From Pseudomonas kielensis (lineage in GTDB: Bacteria > Pseudomonadota > Gammaproteobacteria > Pseudomonadales > Pseudomonadaceae), in assembly GCF_014236655.1 (NCBI RefSeq), contig NZ_JACMYG010000005.1:1-64000 (forward strand): DNA of 64,000 nucleotides, given 5' to 3'. This document shows positions 43,401 to 57,670 of this stretch, piece after piece. The position numbers were made by a program, and so were the translations under genes. How positions within the stretch are numbered: position 1 is the first letter of the stretch; the number at the start of each line of letters is the position of its first letter. The notes under the pieces are model-generated. The model had not been told where the DNA came from and did not search any database. It worked only from the letters and a program-made list of their open reading frames with translations.

Positions 43401-45671
43401 TCAGGCCATTTCCGCCGTGGTCTCGAAATCGAAGGTCAGCTCGCCGTCCTTGATATCGATATGCACCACCCCACCATGATCGGCCAACTCACCAAACAGG
43501 ATCTCCTCCGCTAGCGGACGCTTGATCTTGTCCTGGATCAAGCGAGCCATTGGACGAGCGCCCATTGCCGAGTCGTAGCCACCTGCCGCCAACCAGCTGC
43601 GTGCGGCATCGGTCACTTCCAGCTGCACGCGCTTGTCTTCCAACTGCGCTTGAAGCTCGGTAAGGAACTTGTCCACCACACTTTTGATGACCTCATGACT
43701 GAGGCGACCAAACTGGATAATGGTGTCCAGACGGTTACGGAACTCCGGCGTGAAGCTCTTCTTGATCACTTCCATCGCATCGGACGAGTGGTCCTGATGG
43801 GTGAAGCCGATCGACGCACGGGCTGCAGTTTCGGCGCCGGCGTTGGTCGTCATGATCACGATCACGTTGCGGAAGTCAGCCTTGCGCCCGTTGTTATCGG
43901 TGAGCGTACCGTGGTCCATGACCTGCAGCAGCAGGTTGAAGACTTCCGGGTGCGCCTTCTCGATCTCATCGAGCAACAACACGCAATGCGGCTGTTTGGT
44001 GATGGCTTCGGTCAACAGACCGCCCTGGTCGAACCCGACGTAACCCGGTGGCGCACCGATCAGACGCGATACGGTGTGACGCTCCATGTACTCGGACATG
44101 TCGAACCGCACCAGCTCGATCCCCAGCGCCTTCGCCAGTTGGCGAGCCGCTTCGGTCTTGCCGACACCGGTCGGACCTGCGAACAGGAACGAACCCACTG
44201 GCTTGTCCGGCGACTTGAGACCAGCACGGGACAGTTTGATCGCAGTCGACAGCGAGTCGATCGCGGCATCCTGGCCAAATACCGTCAGCTTGAGGTCACG
44301 CTCAAGGTTGCGCAGCAGCTCCTTGTCGGAACTGGTGACATGCTTGGGCGGAATCCGCGCGATTTTCGCCACGATGTCCTCAACCTGAGGCACTTCGATG
44401 CGTTTTACGCGCTTCTCGACCGGCTGCAGACGCTGGTAGGCGCCCGCCTCGTCGATGACGTCGATGGCCTTGTCCGGCATGTGCCGGTCGTTGATGTAGC
44501 GCGAGGCCAGTTCGGCAGCGGCGCGCAAGGCTTCATCACTGTATTCGATGTTGTGGTGCGCCTCGAAACGCCCCTTGAGGCCGCGCAGGATGCCAATGGT
44601 GTCCTCCACCGAAGGCTCCGAGACATCGACCTTCTGGAAACGTCGTGCCAGGGCGCGGTCTTTTTCGAAGATCCCGCGAAATTCCTGGAAAGTGGTCGAA
44701 CCGATGCAGCGGATATCACCCGACGACAGCAGCGGCTTGAGCAGGTTCGAAGCGTCCATGACGCCGCCAGAGGCAGCACCCGCACCAATGATGGTGTGGA
44801 TTTCGTCGATGAACAGAATGGCCTGTGGACGTTTTTTCAGTTCATTGAGCAGCGCCTTGAAACGCTTCTCGAAATCGCCGCGGTACTTGGTACCGGCCAG
44901 CAGTGCACCGAGATCCAGGGAGTAGACCACGGCATTGGCCAACAGATCAGGTACCTGGTTATCGACAATGCGCTTGGCCAGGCCTTCGGCAATCGCGGTT
45001 TTACCCACGCCTGCCTCGCCCACCAACAACGGGTTGTTCTTGCGCCGGCGCGCGAGAATCTGCGCCACTCGCTCAACTTCCATTTCACGCCCGACCAGCG
45101 GGTCGATACGACCCTGGCGTGCCAGTTCGTTGAGGTTGCTGGCATAAGCGTCCAGCGGATTGCTTGAAGAAGAAGATTCACCACCCTCTTCGTCCTGCAT
45201 ATCTTGCTCACCTTCAGAGTGATCGCCATGCCCTGGCACCTTGGAAATGCCATGGGCGATGTAGTTGACGACATCGATGCGGGCAACGCTCTGCTGTTTC
45301 AGCAGGAACACCGCCTGACTCTCTTGCTCACTGAAGATTGCGACCAGCACGTTGGCGCCGGTCACTTCACGCTTGCCCGAGCTCTGCACATGGAAGACAG
45401 CACGTTGCAGCACACGCTGGAAGCCCAGGGTTGGCTGGGTTTCACGATCCTCGTCATGAACGGGGATCAAAGGCGTGGTGGAGTCGATGAACTCCTGCAG
45501 GTCGTGCTTGAGTTTGTCGAGGTTTGCGCCGCAGGCACGCAAAACGGTGGCGGCTGCCTCATTATCCAATAGAGCCAACAGGAGGTGTTCGACGGTCATG
45601 AACTCATGACGTTTCGAACGCGCCTCCTTGAAGGCGAGATTGAGGGTGACTTCGAGCTCGCGGTTTAACAT
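43401..45671 (-). CDS. clpA: ClpAP unfoldase ClpA
   Basis: A 756-residue Clp/Hsp100 ATPase. It has an N-domain (1-140), an acidic/serine linker, and two AAA+ modules with Walker [11 protein letters not shown] and [10 protein letters not shown]. It feeds substrates, including ClpS-delivered N-degron proteins, to ClpP. It lies 29 bases downstream of clpS. Confidence 0.97.
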   Translation of the reverse strand: MLNRELEVTLNLAFKEARSKRHEFMTVEHLLLALLDNEAAATVLRACGANLDKLKHDLQEFIDSTTPLIPVHDEDRETQPTLGFQRVLQRAVFHVQSSGKREVTGANVLVAIFSEQESQAVFLLKQQSVARIDVVNYIAHGISKVPGHGDHSEGEQDMQDEEGGESSSSSNPLDAYASNLNELARQGRIDPLVGREMEVERVAQILARRRKNNPLLVGEAGVGKTAIAEGLAKRIVDNQVPDLLANAVVYSLDLGALLAGTKYRGDFEKRFKALLNELKKRPQAILFIDEIHTIIGAGAASGGVMDASNLLKPLLSSGDIRCIGSTTFQEFRGIFEKDRALARRFQKVDVSEPSVEDTIGILRGLKGRFEAHHNIEYSDEALRAAAELASRYINDRHMPDKAIDVIDEAGAYQRLQPVEKRVKRIEVPQVEDIVAKIARIPPKHVTSSDKELLRNLERDLKLTVFGQDAAIDSLSTAIKLSRAGLKSPDKPVGSFLFAGPTGVGKTEAARQLAKALGIELVRFDMSEYMERHTVSRLIGAPPGYVGFDQGGLLTEAITKQPHCVLLLDEIEKAHPEVFNLLLQVMDHGTLTDNNGRKADFRNVIVIMTTNAGAETAARASIGFTHQDHSSDAMEVIKKSFTPEFRNRLDTIIQFGRLSHEVIKSVVDKFLTELQAQLEDKRVQLEVTDAARSWLAAGGYDSAMGARPMARLIQDKIKRPLAEEILFGELADHGGVVHIDIKDGELTFDFETTAEMA

Positions 45672-45700
45672 AGCTTCACCTCATACCCAAGTGGTCGGCG

Positions 45701-46063
45701 TTAACCGTCCTTCTCGATTTCACAGAGTAGCGGATGCTGGCTTTCCCTGGCGTACTGGTTGACCTGCATGGCCTTGGTCTCGGCGATGTCGCGGGTAAAC
45801 AATCCACATACTGCCCGTCCTTCTGTGTGGACGGCCAGCATTACCTTGGTCGCCAGCTCACGATTCAGGTTAAAAAACACCTCGAGCACTTCGACGACGA
45901 AATCCATCGGTGTGTAGTCATCATTGAACAAAACCACCTTGTACATCGGCGGTGCCTGTAAGGCAGGCTTTGCCTCCTGTACAGCAATGCCTGCGGAATC
46001 GTCGTCGTGTGAATCCGGGCGATCCTGATTGAATGTTAGTCGAATCTGGCTGATTGCATGCAT
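45701..46063 (-). CDS. clpS: ClpS adaptor
   Basis: A 120-residue N-degron adaptor. The core has [17 protein letters not shown] (NDDxTPM binding pocket) and HTEGRAVCG. The N-terminal tail, needed for ClpA engagement, is long. It is divergent from cspD, as in E. coli. Confidence 0.95.
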   Translation of the reverse strand: MHAISQIRLTFNQDRPDSHDDDSAGIAVQEAKPALQAPPMYKVVLFNDDYTPMDFVVEVLEVFFNLNRELATKVMLAVHTEGRAVCGLFTRDIAETKAMQVNQYARESQHPLLCEIEKDG

Positions 46064-46289
46064 GGAAAGAAAGGTTCGTCAGTTGAGCTGAATACAGTGG
46101 TGGGGGCGGTCCCAGAGCTTTTCAACTCTGACTGTCCGGTCGCCTTGACTATCGGCAAATCAGTGTTACAACCAATAGAGCCCACAGTGGGTAAAAAAGG
46201 TCCGTGCCGTCAAACCCTATTTGCAGGATTTGACCAGGATCAACTGGATGATACTCCAGTGATGGAGTCTGTTGCAGAGGGAGTTGGGT

Positions 46290-46556
46290 ATGTCAGGCGT
46301 CAAGATCAATGGCAAGGTCAAGTGGTTCAACAATGCCAAGGGTTACGGTTTCATCATCGAAGACGGCAAAACGGAAGATCTGTTCGCCCACTTCTCGGCG
46401 ATCCAGATGGAGGGCTACAAGACCTTGAAGGCCGGCCAAGCGGTGAGCTTCGAGATCATCCAGGGCCCCAAGGGCCTGCACGCCGTGAATATCGGCGCCG
46501 CCACAGAAACCAGCGCAATCGACACCTCCCCGCAGGAACACCCCGTTACCGCCTGA
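46290..46556 (+). CDS. cspD: Cold-shock-domain protein CspD
   Basis: An 88-residue protein with cold-shock domain, RNP1 KGYGFI and RNP2 DLFAHF, plus a short acidic/Pro tail. Relatives block replication in stationary phase. The ATG at 46290 follows a purine-rich GAGGGAG site. Confidence 0.93.
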   Translation: MSGVKINGKVKWFNNAKGYGFIIEDGKTEDLFAHFSAIQMEGYKTLKAGQAVSFEIIQGPKGLHAVNIGAATETSAIDTSPQEHPVTA

Positions 46557-46583
46557 GACCCCTACCGACTGCAGGTTTCCCAC

Positions 46584-46628
46584 AAAAAAAACCGGCCGGC
46601 TCAATCACTTGAGCCGGCCGGTTTTGTG
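46584..46628. terminator. Bidirectional terminator between cspD and icd
   Basis: 14-bp stem ACCGGCCGGCTCAA / TTGAGCCGGCCGGT with A-run and T-run flanks, serving the convergent genes. Confidence 0.92.
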
Positions 46629-46644
46629 TTTAATGCCGCTCAGC

Positions 46645-47901
46645 TCACATGTGCGAGATCAGGGCATCACCAAACGCCGAAGAAGACAGCAGCTTGGCGC
46701 CTTCCATCAGGCGTTCGAAGTCATAGGTCACGGTCTTGGCCGAGATGGCGCCGTTGGTGCCCTTGATGATCAGGTCGGCCGCTTCGGTCCAGCCCATGTG
46801 ACGCAGCATCATTTCTGCGGAAAGGATCAGCGACCCCGGGTTGACCTGGTCCTTGCCGGCGTACTTGGGTGCGGTACCGTGGGTGGCTTCGAACATGGCC
46901 ACGGTGTCGGACAGGTTGGCACCTGGCGCGATACCGATACCGCCGACTTCAGCCGCCAGAGCGTCGGACAGGTAGTCGCCGTTCAGGTTCAGGGTCGCGA
47001 TCACGTCGTATTCCGCCGGGCGCAGCAGGATCTGCTGGAGCATGGCATCGGCGATGGCATCCTTGACGATGACGTTCTTGCCGGTTTTCGGGTTCTTGAA
47101 CTGCATCCACGGACCGCCGTCGAGCAGGGTCGCGCCGAACTCTTCGGCCGCCACTTCGTAGGCCCACTCCTTGAAGGCACCTTCGGTGAACTTCATGATG
47201 TTGCCTTTGTGGACGATGGTCAGCGAGTCGCGATCATTGTCGACCACATATTGCAGGGCCTTGCGCGCCAGACGCTTGGTGCCTTCCAGGGAAACCGGCT
47301 TGACGCCGATGCCGCAGTTTTCGTCGAAACGAATCTTGGTGACACCCATTTCCTCTTTCAGGAACTTGATGACCTTGGTCGCTTCCGGCGAACCGGCTTT
47401 CCACTCGATACCGGCGTAGATGTCTTCCGAGTTCTCACGGAAGATGGTCATGTCGACGTCACCAGGCTTTTTCACCGGGCTCGGTACACCTTCGAACCAG
47501 CGCACCGGGCGCAGGCACACATACAGATCCAGCTGCTGACGCAGTGCAACGTTGAGGGAACGGATACCGCCACCGACCGGCGTGGTCAGCGGGCCCTTGA
47601 TGGAAACCACGTAATCCTTGACTGCGTCCAGGGTTTCCTGAGGCAGCCAGGTGTCCTGATCGTAAACCTGAGTCGCTTTTTCCCCGGCATACACTTCCAT
47701 CCAGGAAATCTTGCGTTCGCCGCCGTAAGCCTTCTTAACAGCAGCATCGACAACCTTGATCATGACCGGGCTGATATCAACACCAATACCATCACCTTCA
47801 ATGAAAGGGATGATCGGGTTGTTAGGAACATTGAGAGAATGGTCTGCATTGACGGTGATTTTGTCGCCGACTGCTGGAACCTGAATCTTCTTGTATCCCA
47901 T
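46645..47901 (-). CDS. icd: Isocitrate dehydrogenase, NADP-dependent, dimeric
   Basis: A 418-residue TCA enzyme. The segment [16 protein letters not shown] contains the serine phosphorylated by AceK in E. coli. The motif [15 protein letters not shown] near the cofactor site fits NADP use. It is divergent from the monomeric isozyme idh and near isocitrate lyase, the competitor for its substrate. Confidence 0.96.
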   Translation of the reverse strand: MGYKKIQVPAVGDKITVNADHSLNVPNNPIIPFIEGDGIGVDISPVMIKVVDAAVKKAYGGERKISWMEVYAGEKATQVYDQDTWLPQETLDAVKDYVVSIKGPLTTPVGGGIRSLNVALRQQLDLYVCLRPVRWFEGVPSPVKKPGDVDMTIFRENSEDIYAGIEWKAGSPEATKVIKFLKEEMGVTKIRFDENCGIGVKPVSLEGTKRLARKALQYVVDNDRDSLTIVHKGNIMKFTEGAFKEWAYEVAAEEFGATLLDGGPWMQFKNPKTGKNVIVKDAIADAMLQQILLRPAEYDVIATLNLNGDYLSDALAAEVGGIGIAPGANLSDTVAMFEATHGTAPKYAGKDQVNPGSLILSAEMMLRHMGWTEAADLIIKGTNGAISAKTVTYDFERLMEGAKLLSSSAFGDALISHM

Positions 47902-50618
<2,717 letters not shown>

Positions 50619-50636
50619 GGTTGTAAGGATGCAAAG

Positions 50637-50665
50637 AAGCCCCGGCCTAGTGCCGGGGTTTCTGT
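50637..50665 (+). terminator. Terminator of idh
   Basis: Stem CCCCGGC / GCCGGGG (50640-50646, 50652-50658), then TTTCTGTTT. Confidence 0.85.
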
Positions 50666-50706
50666 TTGTGGCGATGACACCTATCTATTTGCCAAAACCG
50701 AACCAA

Positions 50707-50797
50707 TGTGGGAGCGAGCTTGCTCGCGATAGCGATATATCATTCAGCATTGGTGTGAACTGATCCGCCGCAATCGCGAGCAAGCTCGCTCCCACAC
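50707..50797. repeat. REPIN
   Basis: Arms TGTGGGAGCGAGCTTGCTCG and CGAGCAAGCTCGCTCCCACA in inverted orientation, between idh and nudJ. Confidence 0.9.
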
Positions 50798-50834
50798 TGT
50801 TTTTTATTCCAATACCAGAAACCGAGGAAGCTGC

Positions 50835-51281
50835 ATGGATTGGCTACCCCACATCACCGTCGCCACCATCGTCGAGGACAACGGCCGTTTCCTCATGGTT
50901 GAAGAGCACAAAGCCGGGCGCAACGTACTGAACCAGCCCGCCGGCCACCTGGATCCGGATGAGACCCTGACCGAAGCCGCCGTACGCGAAACCCTCGAAG
51001 AGACCGGCTGGGACGTCGAGCCGACCGGCGTGGTAGGCATTTATCTCTACACCGCCCCCAGCAACGGCGTGACCTATCAACGGGTCTGCTTTATCGCCAA
51101 AGCCATCAAGCACCACCCCGATTACCCACTGGACGACGGCATCGTCGGCGCCAAGTGGCTGACTCGGGACGAATTGCTAGCCCAGCGCGAAAGCTGGCGC
51201 AGCGAGCTGATCATCCGCTGCATCGACGATTACCTGCAGGGAAATTGCTTCAGTCTCGAACTGATCCGTCCTTCTCTTTAG
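50835..51281 (+). CDS. nudJ: NUDIX phosphatase NudJ
   Basis: A 148-residue Nudix hydrolase. The Nudix box GX5EX7REUXEEXGU is GHLDPDETLTEAAVRETLEE, then TGW. E. coli nudJ also precedes mnmA and acts on thiamine pyrophosphate and nucleotides. Assignment is by motif plus position. Confidence 0.85.
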   Translation: MDWLPHITVATIVEDNGRFLMVEEHKAGRNVLNQPAGHLDPDETLTEAAVRETLEETGWDVEPTGVVGIYLYTAPSNGVTYQRVCFIAKAIKHHPDYPLDDGIVGAKWLTRDELLAQRESWRSELIIRCIDDYLQGNCFSLELIRPSL

Positions 51282-51340
51282 CCTTGCGGGCGCCAGCCTG
51301 TTAGAATCGCGTCCTTTTTCAAGACACTCATTAAATTCCC

Positions 51341-52465
51341 ATGCGTGATCCAGCCCCTTCTGACACCCAATCGAAGCGCGTCATTGTCGGCATGTCCGGC
51401 GGCGTGGACTCTTCCGTTTCCGCCCTACTGCTGATCGAGCAGGGTTACCAGGTGGAAGGCCTGTTCATGAAGAACTGGGAAGAGGACGACGGTACGGACT
51501 ATTGCACCGCCATGGATGACCTGGCCGACGCCCAGGCCGTGTGCGACAAAATCGGCATCAAGCTGCACACCGCCAACTTCGCCGCCGAGTACTGGGACAA
51601 CGTGTTCGAGCACTTCCTGGCCGAGTACAAAGCCGGTCGCACCCCGAACCCGGACATCCTGTGCAACCGTGAGATCAAGTTCAAGGCGTTCCTCGACTAC
51701 GCCATGATGCTCGGCGCCGACCTGATCGCCACCGGCCACTACGTGCGCCGCCGCGACATTGATGGCCGCACCGAACTGCTCAAGGGCCTGGACCCGAACA
51801 AGGACCAGAGCTACTTCCTGCACGCCGTCGGCGGTGAACAGATCGCCAAGACCCTGTTTCCGGTCGGCGAACTGGAAAAACCGCAAGTGCGCGCAATCGC
51901 CGAGAAACACGACCTGGCCACGGCCAAGAAGAAAGACTCCACCGGCATCTGCTTTATCGGTGAACGGCGCTTCAGCGACTTCCTCAAGCAATACCTGCCG
52001 GCCCAGCCAGGCGAAATCAAGACCACCGAAGGTGAAGTGATCGGCCGCCACCACGGCCTGATGTACCACACCATCGGCCAACGCCAGGGCCTGGGCATCG
52101 GCGGCTTGAAAGACGCCGGCGACGAGCCCTGGTACGTGCTGGTCAAGGACCTTGAGCACAACGAGTTGATCGTTGGCCAGGGCAACAACCACCCATGGCT
52201 GTTCTCCGGCGCCCTGCTCGCCTCCGAGATCTACTGGGTCAACCCGGTCGACCTGAGCCAGCCGCGCCGCCTGACCGCCAAGGTCCGCTACCGCCAGAAC
52301 GACCAGGCCTGCACCCTGGAACAAACCGCGACCGGCTATCGCGCCACCTTCGATGAGCCGCAACGCGCCGTCACGCCTGGTCAGTCCGTGGTGTTCTATG
52401 ACGGTGAAATCTGCCTCGGTGGCGGCGTCATCGAAGTTGCAGAACCCTGGAGCAGCAAGGCATGA
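51341..52465 (+). CDS. mnmA: tRNA-specific 2-thiouridylase MnmA
   Basis: A 374-residue PP-loop enzyme ([10 protein letters not shown]) that adds sulfur to U34 of tRNA-Lys/Glu/Gln. Catalytic cysteines are in [11 protein letters not shown] and STGICFIGE. It receives sulfur from TusE, encoded at 29948. It overlaps hflD by four bases. Confidence 0.97.
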   Translation: MRDPAPSDTQSKRVIVGMSGGVDSSVSALLLIEQGYQVEGLFMKNWEEDDGTDYCTAMDDLADAQAVCDKIGIKLHTANFAAEYWDNVFEHFLAEYKAGRTPNPDILCNREIKFKAFLDYAMMLGADLIATGHYVRRRDIDGRTELLKGLDPNKDQSYFLHAVGGEQIAKTLFPVGELEKPQVRAIAEKHDLATAKKKDSTGICFIGERRFSDFLKQYLPAQPGEIKTTEGEVIGRHHGLMYHTIGQRQGLGIGGLKDAGDEPWYVLVKDLEHNELIVGQGNNHPWLFSGALLASEIYWVNPVDLSQPRRLTAKVRYRQNDQACTLEQTATGYRATFDEPQRAVTPGQSVVFYDGEICLGGGVIEVAEPWSSKA

Positions 52466-53085
52466 GCCCCACTCAGGAGCAATTGACCGCGCTGGGCGGG
52501 GTCTTCCTGGCCGCCGTGCTGGTGGACAAGATCGCCAAGACCGGCCAGGTCAGCGAAGCCGGCCTGACCTGCATGCTCGGCAGCCTGCTGATCCGCGACC
52601 CCAAGGACACCCTGGAAGTCTACGGCGGCGACGACCTCAACCTGCGCGAAGGCTATCGCGCGTTGATCGGCGCCCTGGAGCGCGACCCCAGCACCCTGCA
52701 ACGCGAGCCGCTGCGCTACGCCCTGTCGATGCTCGGCCTTGAGCGTCAACTGGCCAAGCGCGAGGACATGCTCGCGGAAATCGGCAAGCGCCTGCCCCAG
52801 ATCCAGTCCCAGGTTGAACATTTCGGCCCGGCGCACGAGAACGTGATTGCCGCCTGTGGCGCTTTGTACCAGGACACCCTGAGCACTCTGCGCCAGCGCA
52901 TCCAGGTACACGGCGACATGCGCAACCTGCAGCAGCCCAGCAACGCCTCGAAAATCCGCGCCCTGTTGCTGGCCGGGATCCGCTCGGCACGCCTGTGGCG
53001 GCAACTGGGTGGGCACCGCTGGCAGTTGGTGATCAGCCGTCGCAAATTGCTCAAAGAACTTTACCCATTGATGCGCAACGAATAA
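52462..53085 (+). CDS. hflD: HflD homologue (lysogenization regulator family)
   Basis: A 207-residue all-helical, peripheral membrane protein. In E. coli HflD binds phage lambda CII. The mnmA-hflD-purB order is conserved, so the family assignment is firm though its cellular role is unclear. Confidence 0.9.
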   Translation: MSPTQEQLTALGGVFLAAVLVDKIAKTGQVSEAGLTCMLGSLLIRDPKDTLEVYGGDDLNLREGYRALIGALERDPSTLQREPLRYALSMLGLERQLAKREDMLAEIGKRLPQIQSQVEHFGPAHENVIAACGALYQDTLSTLRQRIQVHGDMRNLQQPSNASKIRALLLAGIRSARLWRQLGGHRWQLVISRRKLLKELYPLMRNE

Positions 53086-53122
53086 GTCGCATCAAGGGTC
53101 CTGTACACCGTGTTAGGCGTAA

Positions 53123-54580
<1,458 letters not shown>

Positions 54581-54601
54581 TCGACCGCTTGACCCGTTTG
54601 A

Positions 54602-54627
54602 GACGCCCGGCAGCGCCGGGCGTTTTT
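54602..54627 (+). terminator. Terminator of purB
   Basis: Stem CGCCCGGC / GCCGGGCG (54604-54611, 54615-54622), 3-base loop, then TTTTT. Confidence 0.92.
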
Positions 54628-54666
54628 ATTCCCGTCTGAAAAGTGCTTTTTTTCAATAGGTTACAC

Positions 54667-55836
54667 ATGAATCCTGATATTCCTCTGCAACTTCTGGGCG
54701 GCATCACTGCACGCGAGTTCCTGCGCGACTACTGGCAGAAAAAACCGCTGCTGATCCGCCAGGCAATCCCTGACTTCGAAAGCCCGATCGACGCCGACGA
54801 ACTGGCCGGCCTGGCCCTGGAAGAAGAAGTCGAATCGCGCCTGGTCATCGAGCACGGCGAGCGCCCTTGGGAATTGCGTCGCGGCCCGTTCGCCGAAGAC
54901 GAGTTCAGCAAGCTGCCGGAGCGTGACTGGACCCTGCTGGTGCAGGCTGTCGACCAGTTCGTACCAGAAGTCAGCGAACTGCTGGAAAACTTCCGCTTCC
55001 TGCCGAGCTGGCGCATCGACGACGTGATGATCAGCTTCGCCGCCCCAGGTGGCAGTGTTGGCCCGCACTTTGACAATTACGATGTGTTCCTGCTGCAAGG
55101 CCATGGCCAGCGCAACTGGAAAATCGGCCAGATGTGCGACTCCGAGAGCCCGCTGCTGCAACACGCCGACCTGCGCATCCTGGCCGACTTCGAAGCCACC
55201 GACGAGTGGGTCCTGGAGCCGGGCGACATGCTCTACCTGCCGCCACGCCTGGCCCACTGCGGCGTCGCCGTGGATGACTGCCTGACCTACTCGGTAGGCT
55301 TCCGCGCGCCGAGCGCCGCTGAAGTGCTGACCCACTTCACTGACTTCCTCAGCCAGTTCCTGCCTGATGAAGAGCGCTACACCGACGCCGACGCACAACC
55401 GGCCGCCGACCCGCACCAGATCCAGCATGACGCACTCGACCGCTTGAAAGGCCTGCTGGCCGAGCACATGAGCGACGAGCGCCTGTTGCTGACCTGGTTC
55501 GGCCAGTTCATGACCGAACCGCGCTACCCTGAGTTGGTCGCAGGCCCGGAAGACGTGACCGAGGACGACTTCCTTGGCGCCCTGGAACAAGGTGCGGTGC
55601 TGATTCGCAACCCGAGCGCGCGCCTGGCCTGGTCCGAAGTCGACGACGACCTGCTGCTGTTTGCCAGCGGCCAGAGCCGTTACCTGCCGGGCAAGCTGCG
55701 CGAGCTGCTGAAAATGATTTGCGCCGCCGACGCGCTGCACGTCGACAACCTCGGCCATTGGCTGAGCGACGAAGACGGCCGCGGCCTGCTGTGCGAACTG
55801 GTCAAGCAAGGTAGCCTGGGGTTTGCCGATGAATAA
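54667..55836 (+). CDS. roxA: Ribosomal protein arginine hydroxylase RoxA (YcfD), JmjC/cupin
   Basis: A 389-residue Fe(II)/2-oxoglutarate oxygenase. The metal triad is His134-x-Asp136 (GPHFDNYD) and His197 (LPPRLAHCG). E. coli YcfD hydroxylates an arginine of ribosomal protein uL16. The C-terminal part is the family's winged-helix/dimer region. It overlaps the next gene. Confidence 0.9.
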   Translation: MNPDIPLQLLGGITAREFLRDYWQKKPLLIRQAIPDFESPIDADELAGLALEEEVESRLVIEHGERPWELRRGPFAEDEFSKLPERDWTLLVQAVDQFVPEVSELLENFRFLPSWRIDDVMISFAAPGGSVGPHFDNYDVFLLQGHGQRNWKIGQMCDSESPLLQHADLRILADFEATDEWVLEPGDMLYLPPRLAHCGVAVDDCLTYSVGFRAPSAAEVLTHFTDFLSQFLPDEERYTDADAQPAADPHQIQHDALDRLKGLLAEHMSDERLLLTWFGQFMTEPRYPELVAGPEDVTEDDFLGALEQGAVLIRNPSARLAWSEVDDDLLLFASGQSRYLPGKLRELLKMICAADALHVDNLGHWLSDEDGRGLLCELVKQGSLGFADE

Positions 55837-56254
55837 GATTCGCGTACGTGTCGCAGACTGGCAAAAGGATAACGCCGAGATCCGGCGCATTCGTGAAGCG
55901 GTATTCATCGCCGAGCAATCGGTTCCACCCGAGCTGGAATGGGATGCCGACGACGCAAGCGCCGTGCATTTCCTCGCCCTTGAAGGCGACTTTCCGATCG
56001 GTACCGCCCGCCTGCTGCCCGACGGCCACATTGGCCGGGTCTCGGTGCTCAAGGACTGGCGCGGCCTGAAAGTCGGCGACGCCTTGATGCAAGCGGTAAT
56101 CGGCGAAGCCGAGGCGCGGGGGCTCAAGCAGCAGATGCTCAGCGCCCAGGTGCAGGCCACGGCGTTCTATGAGCGCCTGGGCTTCAAGATTGTCAGTGAA
56201 GAGTTCCTGGAAGCCGGGATTCCTCATGTCGACATGGTGCGTGACTCGGCCTGA
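55829..56254 (+). CDS. GNAT-family acetyltransferase
   Basis: A 141-residue acetyltransferase, ElaA/YjcF-like. The acetyl-CoA site is seen in IGRVSVLKDWRGLKVGDAL, and the ending FYERLGFKIVSEEFLEAGIP is typical. The start overlaps the RoxA gene stop by eight bases. The substrate is unknown. Confidence 0.85.
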   Translation: MNKIRVRVADWQKDNAEIRRIREAVFIAEQSVPPELEWDADDASAVHFLALEGDFPIGTARLLPDGHIGRVSVLKDWRGLKVGDALMQAVIGEAEARGLKQQMLSAQVQATAFYERLGFKIVSEEFLEAGIPHVDMVRDSA

Positions 56255-56268
56255 AACCGGGCTGTGGC

Positions 56269-56307
56269 CATCGCGGGCAAGCGGAGCGCCGCCCGGCCCG
56301 CGATGGC
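56269..56307. repeat. REP-like hairpin
   Basis: CCATCGCGGGC and GCCCGCGATGG arms around 17 bases. Confidence 0.6.
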
Positions 56308-56319
56308 ACTATCAAACCA

Positions 56320-56360
56320 CTCAAAACGCCCCGCCATCCACCGATGCCGGGGCGTTTTGC
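56320..56360 (+). terminator. Terminator of the roxA-GNAT unit
   Basis: 12-bp stem CAAAACGCCCCG / CGGGGCGTTTTG (56322-56333, 56348-56359) with a 14-base loop. Confidence 0.8.
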
Positions 56361-56437
56361 TGCCTACGATTCAACTTGCTCCACCGCAGGCCGACAAACT
56401 GGCACTATCAAGACACTTGAATGCGGAGATAACGGAT

Positions 56438-57175
56438 ATGTCCCTACGCACCCTGCTGACCACCCTGCTGCTCGGCTGCAGCTTTGCGGCCACGGCGGCG
56501 ACCGAAGTGGTACCGCTCAACCACCGCACCAGTGCCGACCTGCTACCCGTGGCGCAGCATTTCATCGGCAAGGACGGCACCGTCAGCGCCTATGGCAATC
56601 AACTGATCGTCAACGCAGATCCCACCAGGATCGACGAACTTAGGACCCTGCTCAGCCAGCTCGACACTGCGCCAAAACGCCTGTTGATCACGGTCGACAC
56701 CAACCAGAACCCCCCACAGGACAGCGGCGACCAGCAGACTCAGATCATTAGCTACGGCACCGCCAGCCGCGAGGGTGGCATCCAGCAGATCCAGGCCAGT
56801 GAAGGCGTGCCGGCGCTGATCCAGACCGGCCAGAGCGTCCCGCTCACCAGCACTGGGACCGACACCTACGGCCGCCTGCAAAGCCAGACCGAATACCGCA
56901 ACGTCACCCAGGGTTTCTACGTGACTGCCAGCGTCACCGGCGAAACCGTGCACCTGGCCATCAGCACCAACCGTGACCGCATGAGCCAGGAACGTGCGGA
57001 TGTAGTGAATGTGCAAAGCACCGACACAAGTGTCAGCGGTCGACTGGGCCAATGGATCACCCTGGCGGGGATCAGCCGCCAGACCCAGGCCGATAAACAG
57101 GGCATGACCCGTACCTATGGGACCCAGGGCCGGGATGACCTGACCTTGCGGGTGAAAGTCGATACCTTGGACTAA
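56438..57175 (+). CDS. Orphan secretin-like periplasmic protein
   Basis: A 245-residue protein with a signal peptide (LLTTLLLGCSFAATAA). Residues 22-85 resemble a secretin N1-type short domain (EVVPLNHRTSADLLPVAQHF). The later part (GVPALIQTGQSVPL, TEYRNVTQGFYVTASVTGE, GRLGQWITLAGISR) recalls the beta-domain of type II/III secretins but is far shorter than a full secretin (about 600 residues). It has no secretion-system neighbours. The function is unknown. Confidence 0.7.
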   Translation: MSLRTLLTTLLLGCSFAATAATEVVPLNHRTSADLLPVAQHFIGKDGTVSAYGNQLIVNADPTRIDELRTLLSQLDTAPKRLLITVDTNQNPPQDSGDQQTQIISYGTASREGGIQQIQASEGVPALIQTGQSVPLTSTGTDTYGRLQSQTEYRNVTQGFYVTASVTGETVHLAISTNRDRMSQERADVVNVQSTDTSVSGRLGQWITLAGISRQTQADKQGMTRTYGTQGRDDLTLRVKVDTLD

Positions 57176-57670
57176 CTCACCGAAAACTGACTGATTAGTC
57201 GTATTAGACCAAAGATGTAGTGCCTGAAAAAAAGCACTACAAAACGTTTGACGAGGCAAAAAAGCAAAGGCATGATGGCCTCGCTCCCGCTAATCAGAGG
57301 CCCTGGCAAGGGCCTTCGAAGCGTTGCTTGCAACTACCCTGCGAGCCGTTTCGTGTCTGTACCGCCCACAAGGTGTGTTTGACGAGGTTGCCGACTGGAA
57401 CGAAGTTGTCCCGAGGGACGGAAGCGTAATTAGGTAACCCGGCACACCACTGATGTTCGCACCAGGCCCACGACGCCCGAATGCGCCCGACAGCTCGCCC
57501 TTACCTGCTCAGCCTCCACCCTCGAGCCCATCGTTCATCCCGTCGCCACCCCCGCCAAATCCGCCTTGACCGGCAAGCTTCTGGTCAGCGAGCAGCCTGT
57601 TACGCCTATTGACACGCGTACCCGGCAAACGGAATTTTCCACCAAGACCTATGCGACGAGGTTTATCTCC
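57176..57670. other. Long upstream region of aceA
   Basis: A 495-base gap. Besides the palindrome at 57216-57241 it holds an 11-base direct repeat GTTTGACGAGG (57246-57256 and 57377-57387). A 69-codon frame at 57220-57429 has no ribosome site and no recognisable domain, so I do not call it. Confidence 0.45.
57216..57241. promoter_or_regulatory. Palindrome upstream of aceA, candidate RpiR-family (RccR/HexR-like) site
   Basis: Perfect 8-bp arms TGTAGTGC and GCACTACA around an A-rich 10-base centre. TGTAGT/ACTACA half-sites resemble those of HexR-type regulators, and the RpiR-family regulator RccR is known to control aceA in P. fluorescens. Confidence 0.5.

Noticed and set aside
57220..57429. 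69-codon frame upstream of aceA
   Set aside because: Overlaps the palindrome, no ribosome site, no recognisable features.
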